From: an uncultured Bacilli bacterium | GTDB lineage: Bacteria; Bacillota_I; Bacilli_A; RF39; UBA660 | Direction: 5' to 3' | DNA length: 13,433 nucleotides | Assembly (NCBI GenBank): GCA_934120015.1 | Contig: CAKOTD010000030.1 | Span: 1-13,433, forward strand | Shown here: piece after piece, positions 1 through 6,107 of the stretch | How positions within the stretch are numbered: position 1 is the stretch's first letter | Layout of the letters: every line of letters starts with the position of its first letter | Notes under the pieces: generated by a model | Database searches by the model: none | Seen by the model: the letters and a program-made list of their open reading frames with translations, nothing else | What the model was told of the DNA's origin: nothing | Translations under genes and position numbers: made by a program

Positions 1-1
1 T

Positions 2-814
2 GCAACTGATGGAACAAAAATAGAAGAGTCAACACCAGTAACTATAACTGAAAATCAAACTCTTTATGCGCAGTGGAGAGAGTATACAAAAGATGATAAT
101 GGAAATGTAATAACAACAACTACATATACAACAGGAGATGCTATAACATTAGGTGGATATAAGTGGCATGTTATAGGAGATACAGGAACGCAGGTTACAT
201 TATTAATGGATGCAAACCAATTAGGAAGTAATAGTACAATGGGACATTGTGGAAGTTCAAATATTAGTAGCAATAATTGTACATATAATGGTTCATATTA
301 TGTATATAGTTGGGACAAATCATTAATAAGAACATATTTAAACGGAACATTCTTAACCGATTTAGAAAGTAAAATAAATAATGATATAGTAACAACACCA
401 ATATGTGCGGATCCATCAAGAGGAGACGGAAACGCAACATATGGAGGATATTTAATGAGTGAATTAAATGCCTTAGGAAAAACAGAAGAGTGTGAAAACC
501 AAGTAAGTGATAAAGTAAGATTAATAAGTGAATCAGAATACAGGAATATGAGCCCAAAGTTTAGTGGAACAGATAATAACTATCCAAATACACATAGTAT
601 AACAAGATTAACGACATCAAGTGATTATGCAACATGGTTATATTGTAATGGATGTGGTAATTCATCAGGAACTTGGTGGACAATGGGTGCCTTTTCGAGC
701 TCCAACGCCTCCTATGTTATGCTTGCACGCTATGTGCTTAGTGACGGCCGCTTGAGCCGCAGCCGTGGTGAGAATGCGTTTGGCGTTCGTCCCGTCGTTA
801 CCATCGTCAAATAG
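2..814 (+). CDS. Surface protein C-terminus: InlB-type repeat end plus DUF6273/C-lectin-like domain (5' partial)
   Basis: The frame is open from the window edge, so the N-terminus, probably with a signal peptide and more repeats, lies outside; 270 residues are visible. Residues 1-25 end in TLYAQW, the hallmark end of an InlB/Listeria-Bacteroides (Flg_new) repeat. A Thr-rich linker follows, then from about residue 46 a domain opening GGYKWHVIGD and closing WW...ASYV...SDG...GVRPVV. This resembles DUF6273 and other C-lectin/formylglycine-enzyme-like folds. Six cysteines lie between residues about 75 and 220, which suits an exported, disulfide-bonded protein. A binding or adhesion role on the surface is inferred; no catalytic motif is visible. 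From nt 689 codon use changes abruptly to C/G-ending codons with CGC/CGT arginine. An internal ATG at 206 is not the true start, because the same domain begins upstream of it. Domain type is fairly sure, ligand unknown. Confidence 0.8.
   Translation, partial: ATDGTKIEESTPVTITENQTLYAQWREYTKDDNGNVITTTTYTTGDAITLGGYKWHVIGDTGTQVTLLMDANQLGSNSTMGHCGSSNISSNNCTYNGSYYVYSWDKSLIRTYLNGTFLTDLESKINNDIVTTPICADPSRGDGNATYGGYLMSELNALGKTEECENQVSDKVRLISESEYRNMSPKFSGTDNNYPNTHSITRLTTSSDYATWLYCNGCGNSSGTWWTMGAFSSSNASYVMLARYVLSDGRLSRSRGENAFGVRPVVTIVK
689..811 (+). other. Candidate variable region: GC-rich, A-poor 3' cassette of the surface protein gene
   Basis: Over these 41 codons GC is 69/123 (56%) and A is 19/123 (15%). 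The 120 nt at 571-690 have 41 GC (34%) and 45 A (38%). The reading frame is kept. The encoded part is the end of the C-lectin-like fold, where serine, arginine, glycine, tyrosine and asparagine crowd the positions between fixed anchors (WW, A-x-YV, SDG-x-L, GVRPVV). Several codons are NNC or AGC/GCC/TCC/CGC types, which would arise if template AAC/AAT codons had their adenines replaced. Known diversity-generating retroelements rewrite exactly this place in such folds. No reverse transcriptase or template repeat lies in the window, so a foreign or recombined cassette is an equally open reading. Confidence 0.45.
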
Positions 815-833
815 AAAATATATTAGAATATGA

Positions 834-860
834 TAAAAGACATCAAAGTGATGTCTTTTA
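834..860. terminator. Bidirectional intrinsic terminator between surface protein gene and glmS
   Basis: A perfect 11-bp stem (TAAAAGACATC at 834-844 with its complement at 850-860) encloses the loop AAAGT. Its T-rich end works on the plus strand and its mirror on the minus strand. The glmS stop codon (858-860) is part of the right arm, so two convergent genes share one compact terminator. Confidence 0.85.
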
Positions 861-2672
861 TTCTACAGTAACTGATTTAGCTAGATTTTTAGGTTGATCT
901 ATATCACAACCTCTTAATTTGGCTATTTCGTATGCAAGTATTTGTAAAGGGATAACTGCTAAAATAGGCTCAAATAATTTATGAGTTGTAGGAATTATAA
1001 TTTTATTATCAATACAATCATAATCGTTATTATTTTCTTCATTTGTAACTAAGATAGTATTTGCACCTCTTGATTTTACTTCTTTAATATTGCTTATTGT
1101 TTTTTCGGCAATTTTTTCATCAGTAATAATAGAAATAACTGGAGTTCCTTCATCAATTAAGGAAATGGTTCCATGTTTAAGTTCTCCTGCTGCATATGCT
1201 TCACTATGAATATATGATATTTCTTTTAATTTTAAAGCACCTTCCATACATAGAGCATAGTCAACATTTCTACCTATAAAATACATATCTTCTTTTTGAT
1301 ATAATTTGTTAGCAATATCCTTTATTTCTTTTATCTTTTCTTCTGTTAATAAACTTTCAATTTTAGTAGGTAGTGTCTTAATGCTTTCTATTATGTTATT
1401 TGTTTCTATTTCATCGACTAATTTATTTCTAATAGCAATATTTAGTGCAATCAAAGATAAAATAGCAATTTGAGCAGAGTAGGCTTTAGTAGTAGCAACG
1501 GCTTTTTCAATACCTGCTTTTGTATAGAAAACATAATCAGTATTTCTAGCAATAGTACTATCAACACGATTAATTATACCTAAAGTAGTTGCTTTCATTT
1601 CTTTAGCAATATTAACTGCAGCAAGTGTATCCGCTGTTTCACCTGATTGTGATATAGCAATTACTAAAGAATTTTCATCAATAAATAATTTTTTATATCT
1701 AAATTCACTGGCAATTTCAACTTCAACAGGTATGTTAGCAAGCTCTTCAATTTTATTTTTACCAACTAATCCTGCGTGCATAGCACTTCCGCAGGCAACA
1801 ATAACAATTTTATTATACTTAGAAAAATCTGGCATTTTATCTAATAAAGAGTGAATTCCATTTTCTAAAAAAGGACTAATGGTATTTTTAATAACTTCTG
1901 GTTGTTCATGAATTTCTTTTAACATAAAGTGTTCATATCCATGTTTATCGGAGTCACCTAACTCTTTTTCAAATGTTTTAATTTCTTTCTCTATAGGGTT
2001 ACCATTAATATCATAAAAACTAATATCATCAGTTTTTATGATAGCAATATCACCATCATTTAATGTTGTATATTTATTTGTATATTTAAGTATAGCAGGT
2101 ACATCTGATGCAATAAAATTTTCATTATTTCCTATTCCAACTATTAATGGGCTTGCTTTTTTAATAGAATATAATGTATTAAAATCATCATCATTTATAA
2201 TACCTATGGCATATGCACCACGTATTTCTTTTTGGAATAATTTAATTGTTTCTAACATATCATTTGTTTTATTATATAAACTATTTAAAAGAGCAGCGGC
2301 AACTTCAGTATCAGTATCAGATATAAAAGATACACCATCATTTATTAATTTTTCTTTAATTTCAGTATAGTTTTCAATAATACCATTATGAACAATAGTT
2401 ATTTTTCCACTTTTATGAGGGTGACTATTAATTTCGTTTGGTACACCATGAGTTGCCCATCTAGTATGACCAATTCCTATATTAGAATTATGTTCTTCTA
2501 TCACTTTTTCTAATTCAATTATTTTCCCTTTTTTCTTTGTAATAATTAGTTTGTCGTTGAATACATAGGCTAATCCTGCTGAATCATAACCTCTATATTC
2601 TAATTCTTTTAAGCCATTTATTAAAACTTCTTGGCATCTATTTTTGCCGATATAACCGACAATTCCACACAT
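858..2672 (-). CDS. glmS: Glutamine--fructose-6-phosphate aminotransferase (isomerizing)
   Basis: Makes glucosamine-6-phosphate from fructose-6-phosphate and glutamine in the cytoplasm, the first committed step to UDP-GlcNAc for peptidoglycan and wall polymers. The 604 residues match the family's usual length. The N-terminal Ntn glutaminase domain starts with the nucleophile Cys2 (MCGIVGYIG) and has HTRWATHG at 69-76. Two SIS isomerase domains follow: ACGSAMHAG at 293-301, SQSGETADT at 341-349, VATTKAYSA at 392-400, and the second from about 455 with EAYAAGELKHG at 491-501. The C-terminal tail NLAKSVTVE carries the conserved lysine. The start is fixed by Cys2 and by AAGGAGG at 2680-2686, 7 nt upstream. 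It is transcribed alone, against its neighbours, from its own promoter, with a ribozyme in the leader for product feedback. Nothing in the protein looks degraded. Confidence 0.98.
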   Translation of the reverse strand: MCGIVGYIGKNRCQEVLINGLKELEYRGYDSAGLAYVFNDKLIITKKKGKIIELEKVIEEHNSNIGIGHTRWATHGVPNEINSHPHKSGKITIVHNGIIENYTEIKEKLINDGVSFISDTDTEVAAALLNSLYNKTNDMLETIKLFQKEIRGAYAIGIINDDDFNTLYSIKKASPLIVGIGNNENFIASDVPAILKYTNKYTTLNDGDIAIIKTDDISFYDINGNPIEKEIKTFEKELGDSDKHGYEHFMLKEIHEQPEVIKNTISPFLENGIHSLLDKMPDFSKYNKIVIVACGSAMHAGLVGKNKIEELANIPVEVEIASEFRYKKLFIDENSLVIAISQSGETADTLAAVNIAKEMKATTLGIINRVDSTIARNTDYVFYTKAGIEKAVATTKAYSAQIAILSLIALNIAIRNKLVDEIETNNIIESIKTLPTKIESLLTEEKIKEIKDIANKLYQKEDMYFIGRNVDYALCMEGALKLKEISYIHSEAYAAGELKHGTISLIDEGTPVISIITDEKIAEKTISNIKEVKSRGANTILVTNEENNNDYDCIDNKIIIPTTHKLFEPILAVIPLQILAYEIAKLRGCDIDQPKNLAKSVTVE

Positions 2673-2692
2673 AAAACTTCCTCCTTGTAATA

Positions 2693-2833
2693 GGTGTGTG
2701 TGATATACTTTTTTGTTATAATTTTGATTTTATTTTTTATAAATATATCTTACGATTACACTCTAAACCGTAGTAGCATCCGCCGAAATATCGATAACTA
2801 CTATCCTCGTCAACCATTAGTGGTTCGGGCGCT
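2693..2833 (-). ncRNA. glmS ribozyme (self-cleaving, GlcN6P-dependent riboswitch)
   Basis: Read on the minus strand, the leader begins AGCGCC, with the family's cleavage point between A (2833) and G (2832). The core follows in order: a short P1 hairpin (ACCA-CUA-AUGGU-like), UUGACGAGGAU, the P2/P2.1 arms GUAGU and ACUAC, UUCGGCGGAUGC, a P3 hairpin (CGGUU/AAUCG) with loop GAGUGU, then CGUAAGAU. A distal stem P4 (GAUAUA at 2744-2749 with UAUAUC at 2702-2707) and an ACACAC run that can pair with GAGUGU complete the pseudoknot. Known members cleave when glucosamine-6-phosphate binds as cofactor, which destabilises the glmS mRNA. It lies directly upstream of the glmS ribosome site. The 3' limit is approximate. 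Confidence 0.95.
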
Positions 2834-2877
2834 AAGTATATTTTATCCTTTCTAAAACAATATACTTTTCTAAAAAT

Positions 2878-2906
2878 ATTATATTATTTTTTTTGATAAT
2901 TGACAA
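2878..2906 (-). promoter_or_regulatory. glmS promoter (sigma-A type)
   Basis: On the minus strand TTGTCA (2901-2906) and a perfect TATAAT (2878-2883) are separated by exactly 17 nt. Initiation would fall near 2871, leaving about 38 nt of leader before the ribozyme cleavage site. Confidence 0.85.
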
Positions 2907-2929
2907 TTATTATTTTTACTATGTATTTA
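2900..2929 (+). promoter_or_regulatory. Possible weak divergent promoter
   Basis: The near-palindrome AATTGACAATT, which carries the glmS -35 on the minus strand, also gives TTGACA (2900-2905) on the plus strand. TATTTA (2924-2929) lies 18 nt beyond. If active it would transcribe 2936-3265 up to the terminator there. The -10 match is poor. Confidence 0.3.
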
Positions 2930-2939
2930 AATCTAGTAT

Positions 2940-3115
2940 TCCATTAATTTTAAAACGGGAAGGTAAATAAAAGATTACCACACCATCCATTACTTTTGGC
3001 CTAAAAGGAGATTGAAGCATATATCCAAAATATATAAAAAGAAAGAAAACGGCAATTAGATTCAAAAGATGTTTTTATAAGTTCTAACCGAAATAAAATT
3101 TATTAAGAAATTAGA
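2940..3115. other. Non-coding stretch with no recognisable gene
   Basis: No intact gene is seen on either strand between the glmS promoter region and the cysteine-rich remnant. Plus frame 1 (the remnant's frame) is interrupted by at least five stops. The ribosome-site-like AAAAGGAG at 3003-3010 has no usable start at proper spacing. An inverted repeat GTTCTAA/TTAGAAC (3081-3087 and 3111-3117) encloses an AATAAA/TTTATT palindrome and could fold as a hairpin. It may be decayed coding sequence or the 5' part of an untranslated RNA. Confidence 0.5.
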
Positions 3116-3240
3116 ACCCAGATGATGATAGGGGATTTTGTGATAGTTGTTGTAGTGCCTGTAAAAATGGATTTTCGGAAATTGAATCTGATAAAAGTAC
3201 TTGTTTAGCAAAATGTGCATCTGTACGTTGTTCTGGTTAA
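3115..3240 (+). pseudogene. Start-less cysteine-rich reading frame (remnant of a small gene?)
   Basis: The frame opens after a TAG at 3112-3114 and runs to TAA at 3238-3240, about 41 residues with no ATG, GTG or TTG. From 3121 the peptide has seven cysteines in 39 residues, in the order C-x2-CC-x2-C, a 13-residue gap, then C-x3-C-x4-C. The motif CDSCCSACKNG looks like a metal-binding or disulfide-rich small protein or a precursor peptide. An intrinsic terminator follows the stop codon immediately, as expected behind a real gene. Upstream, the same frame holds several stops, so the 5' part seems decayed. I do not recognise the family. Chance openness of a 120-nt frame cannot be ruled out. Confidence 0.4.
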
Positions 3241-3265
3241 AGTATTAGATATTCTAATGCTTTTT
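3241..3265 (+). terminator. Intrinsic terminator after the cysteine-rich frame
   Basis: A 9-bp stem, AGTATTAGA (3241-3249) with TCTAATGCT (3253-3261, one G-T pair), has a 3-nt loop and is followed by TTTT. It starts the base after the TAA at 3238-3240 and lies just upstream of the murE promoter, insulating it. Confidence 0.75.
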
Positions 3266-3276
3266 AATGTCTATTA

Positions 3277-3305
3277 TTGATTTTATTAATTTAATTTATT
3301 ATAAT
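3277..3305 (+). promoter_or_regulatory. Promoter of the murE-murE-mraY operon
   Basis: TTGATT (3277-3282), a 17-nt spacer and a perfect TATAAT (3300-3305). Initiation is expected near 3311-3312, about 9 nt before the ATG at 3321. The leader is therefore very short and just holds the GGTGA ribosome site (3312-3316). Confidence 0.75.
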
Positions 3306-3320
3306 TATTATGGTGATTTT

Positions 3321-4682
3321 ATGAAAATTAAAACAGATTCTAGAAAAGTTGTAGCTGGAGATACATTTATTGCTTTAAGAGGAGTTAGTAGTGATGGACA
3401 TGATTTTATTAATAAAGCAATAGAAAATGGTGCAACCGAAATAATTGCTGAAGAGGGCAATTATAGTGTTAAAACAGTTATAGTTCCGGATACAAGAAAG
3501 TATTTAATTAATTATTTGAAGGAAAATTATAATAGTGAAATTAGTAAAATGAAGTTTATTGGTATTACTGGGACAAATGGTAAAACAACAACTGCTTTTT
3601 TAATTCATGAAGCTTTAAATAGATTGGGAATAAAATGTGGATATATAGGAACTGTTGGGTTTTACATTGATAAAAAAATTCGTTCTTTAAATAATACTAC
3701 ACCTGATGTTTATGAATTATATGAGATGTTTTTAGAGTGTGTTCAAAATAATTGTAAATATGTTGTACAAGAAGTAAGTAGTCAGGGCCTTTCATATAAT
3801 AGAGTAGAAGGATATGAGTTTGATTATGCTATATTTACAAATCTTACTCAGGATCATCTTGATTATCATAAAACTATGGAAAACTATGCAAATGCAAAAG
3901 TTGCTTTATTTAAGAAGCTAAAAAAAGATGGTGTTGCAATTGTTAATTATGATGATGAGTATAAAAACTATTATTTACTCAAAGAAAATAACAATATTAC
4001 ATATGGTTTCTTAGGTGGTGATTATCAAATAACTAATTTTTCTATGACTAATCAGATGACAAAATTTAGTTACGATTATGAAAATATTCACTATGATATC
4101 GATTCTCCTCTTTTAGGAAAATATAATGTATATAATTTGCTTGTTACAATTATAGTGTTAAGATTAATTGGTATTGATGATAGAAAAATAGAAAATGTAG
4201 TTAAGGATATAAAAGCTCCAAGTGGGAGAATGGAAACTATTAAATATAGGAGCAATTCTATTATAATAGATTATGCACATACACCTGATGCCTTAAGCAA
4301 GATTATTAATACAATGCTTGAGATAACAAGAGGTAATATTTATGTTGTTTTTGGTTGTACTGGTGATAGGGATAGAACTAAGAGGCCTATTATGATGGAC
4401 ATTGCTTGCAGACTAGCAACTAAAGTTCTAATTACACATGATGATCCTCATAATGAACCTCAAAAACAGATTTTTGATGATATGTTAAATGGAATAAAAT
4501 ACGATAATTATGAGATATATTATGATAGGAAAAAAGCTATTATTTCTGGAATAAATTTATTAAATGAAAATGATGTTTTATTAATTCTAGGAAAAGGTCA
4601 TGAGGAATTCATAATAAAAAATAATGAAAAAATACCATTTAGTGATTTAAAAGTAGTAACAGATTATCTAAGTGAAATTTAA
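3321..4682 (+). CDS. murE: MurE-family UDP-MurNAc-dipeptide ligase, first copy (altered specificity motif)
   Basis: A Mur ligase that should add the third stem residue to UDP-MurNAc-L-Ala-D-Glu using ATP, in the cytoplasm. Of 453 residues: N-terminal uridine-binding domain 1-75, P-loop GTNGKTTT 84-91, NNTTPD 124-129, EVSSQGL 151-157, carbamylated-lysine position K193, GRME 302-305, DYAHTPD 317-323, GDRDRTKRP 348-356, GKGHEE 424-429. The specificity motif is DDPHNE (374-379) in place of the DNPR that binds meso-diaminopimelate, so the added residue may differ (another diamino acid such as Lys or Orn is possible) or the role is specialised. An upstream in-frame ATG (3267) precedes the promoter. 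ATG 3321 aligns with the start of the downstream paralog (MKIKTDSRKV), so it is preferred. Family sure; substrate uncertain. Confidence 0.9.
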   Translation: MKIKTDSRKVVAGDTFIALRGVSSDGHDFINKAIENGATEIIAEEGNYSVKTVIVPDTRKYLINYLKENYNSEISKMKFIGITGTNGKTTTAFLIHEALNRLGIKCGYIGTVGFYIDKKIRSLNNTTPDVYELYEMFLECVQNNCKYVVQEVSSQGLSYNRVEGYEFDYAIFTNLTQDHLDYHKTMENYANAKVALFKKLKKDGVAIVNYDDEYKNYYLLKENNNITYGFLGGDYQITNFSMTNQMTKFSYDYENIHYDIDSPLLGKYNVYNLLVTIIVLRLIGIDDRKIENVVKDIKAPSGRMETIKYRSNSIIIDYAHTPDALSKIINTMLEITRGNIYVVFGCTGDRDRTKRPIMMDIACRLATKVLITHDDPHNEPQKQIFDDMLNGIKYDNYEIYYDRKKAIISGINLLNENDVLLILGKGHEEFIIKNNEKIPFSDLKVVTDYLSEI

Positions 4683-4695
4683 TAATTTTATAGTC

Positions 4696-4744
4696 AAACA
4701 CCTTTTATTTAAAGTATCATAAGATATTTTAAAGGGAGGTGTTT
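4696..4744 (+). promoter_or_regulatory. Intercistronic hairpin covering the ribosome site of the second murE
   Basis: AAACACCT (4696-4703) pairs with AGGTGTTT (4737-4744), and TTTAAAGTATC (4708-4718) with GATATTTTAAA (4723-4733, one G-T pair) around a 4-nt ATAA loop. Three T-G pairs and one bulged A can join the two stems. The ribosome site GGGAGG (4734-4739) lies within the right arm and the TTG start is 2 nt past it. No T-run follows, so it is not a terminator. It could limit translation of the second ligase or mark an RNA-processing point. Confidence 0.65.
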
Positions 4745-4746
4745 CT

Positions 4747-6096
4747 TTGAAAATTAAGACAGATTCTAGGAAAGTTGATGCTGGAGATACATTTATTGCT
4801 CTTAAGGGAGTGAATCATGATGGACATGATTTTATTGAGAAAGCAATAGAAAGTGGTGCAACATTAGTAGTTGCAGAACATGGAAATTACTCTGTTGATA
4901 CAATATTAGTCGATGATACTCACGAGTATTTATCAGAATATTTAAGTAGTCAGTATTCTGATATGCTTAAGAATATGCATATTATAGGGGCAACTGGGAC
5001 AAATGGTAAAACAACTACTTGTTATCTATTATATAGTGCACTAAATAAACTCGGTATAAGATGTGGATATATAGGGACTATTGGATTTTATCTTAAAGAT
5101 AAAATAAAGGACTTAAATAATACAACACCAGATATTTTAGAAATATATGAGATGCTTATATATTGTTATGAGAAAGGGTGCAACTATGTTATTATGGAAG
5201 TAAGCAGTCAAGCACTCTCTATGAACAGAGTGGATGGATTGTTATTTGATTATGTAATTTTTACAAATCTTACCCAAGATCATCTTGATTATCATAAAAC
5301 TATGAAAAAATATGCTCTTGCAAAGCAAAAACTATTTTATAAATTGAAAAAAGATGGGTATGCTCTTATAAATATAGATGATGAATATTCTAATATGTTT
5401 TTACTTAGTGAAAATAATAATATTACTTATGGTAAAGGAAATAGTGATTATAAGATAATTGATTCAGAGGTAATAGATGATTATCAAACTTTTATAATTA
5501 ATCATAATGGAATATGGAGATATGATGTTCATTTATTAGGTGAATATAATATATACAATACTTTGGCAGTAATAATTATTTTAGAAAAGCTTGGATTTGA
5601 CTTTAAACAAATATATGATGTAGTATTTAGTCTTGAACCGCCTACAGGAAGAATGGAAAAAATTAAATTTAATGATAGTTTAGTTATAATAGATTATGCG
5701 CATACACCCGATGCAACCTCTAAAATAATTAGTAGTGCTAAAACATTTTGCAAGGGTAAAATATATACTATTATTGGTTGTGGTGGTAATAGAGACAATG
5801 ATAAAAGAGCAAAAATGGGGTTAATCAGTACTACTTTATCTGATTATGTAATTTTTACAAGTGATAATCCTCGTAATGAAGATCCTGAAAAGATTATAGA
5901 TGATATGTTACAATTAATTGACAGAAAAAATTATGAAATTATAATAAATAGGGAGAAAGCTATTAAAAAGGGTATACAAAAACTAAAGGAAAATGATATA
6001 CTATTAATACTTGGTAAAGGTCATGAAGAATATCAGATTATTGGTACCGAGAAAAAATATTTTAGTGATAAAAAAATTGTATTAGATATGCTATAG
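4747..6096 (+). CDS. murE: UDP-MurNAc-L-Ala-D-Glu:meso-diaminopimelate ligase (MurE), second copy
   Basis: A tandem paralog of the preceding ligase, well over half identical by eye and collinear throughout (449 residues). P-loop GTNGKTTT 84-91, NNTTPD 124-129, EVSSQAL 151-157, carbamyl-lysine position K193, GRME 301-304, DYAHTPD 316-322, GKGHEE 423-428. The specificity motif is the canonical DNPR (373-376, followed by NEDP), which in known MurE enzymes recognises meso-diaminopimelate, so this is the likely housekeeping enzyme. GGNRDNDKR (344-352) departs from the usual GGDRDxxKR, with Asn for the first Asp. It starts at TTG, 7 nt after GGGAGG (4734-4739), and the protein aligns with the first copy from residue 1. 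The ribosome site is within a hairpin. Its stop overlaps the ribosome-site region of mraY. Confidence 0.93.
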   Translation: MKIKTDSRKVDAGDTFIALKGVNHDGHDFIEKAIESGATLVVAEHGNYSVDTILVDDTHEYLSEYLSSQYSDMLKNMHIIGATGTNGKTTTCYLLYSALNKLGIRCGYIGTIGFYLKDKIKDLNNTTPDILEIYEMLIYCYEKGCNYVIMEVSSQALSMNRVDGLLFDYVIFTNLTQDHLDYHKTMKKYALAKQKLFYKLKKDGYALINIDDEYSNMFLLSENNNITYGKGNSDYKIIDSEVIDDYQTFIINHNGIWRYDVHLLGEYNIYNTLAVIIILEKLGFDFKQIYDVVFSLEPPTGRMEKIKFNDSLVIIDYAHTPDATSKIISSAKTFCKGKIYTIIGCGGNRDNDKRAKMGLISTTLSDYVIFTSDNPRNEDPEKIIDDMLQLIDRKNYEIIINREKAIKKGIQKLKENDILLILGKGHEEYQIIGTEKKYFSDKKIVLDML

Positions 6097-6107
6097 GAGA
6101 TGATTAC

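Noticed and set aside
264..557. Antisense frame inside the surface protein gene
   Set aside because: It is a leucine/histidine-rich mirror of A-rich coding sequence, with no ribosome site or family match.
2038..2370. Plus-strand frame inside glmS
   Set aside because: It lies wholly within a well conserved gene on the other strand, and is explained by the low stop density of its complement.
2919..3020. Minus-strand 33-residue frame (starts MLQSPFRPKV) between the glmS promoter and the cysteine-rich remnant
   Set aside because: It has no ribosome site, it runs into the glmS promoter region, and a frame this short is expected by chance. I could not tie it to a family.
3012..3056. TTG-started short peptide after AAAAGGAG
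   Set aside because: The ribosome site is only 1 nt from the TTG, and the frame ends after about 14 codons.
3081..3117. Inverted repeat GTTCTAA/TTAGAAC as a transposon end or terminator
   Set aside because: It has no T-run, no second copy in the window and no transposase. It is noted only as a possible RNA hairpin.
3117..3126. Possible programmed +1 frameshift at CCC-AGA-TGA leading into the cysteine-rich frame
   Set aside because: The upstream frame has no start codon between its last stop (3078-3080) and this site, so there is nothing to be frameshifted. Decay is simpler.
3267..3320. Longer first murE beginning at ATG 3267
   Set aside because: The start lies upstream of the -10 and -35 boxes and in the terminator tail, and the extra 18 residues have no counterpart in the tandem paralog.
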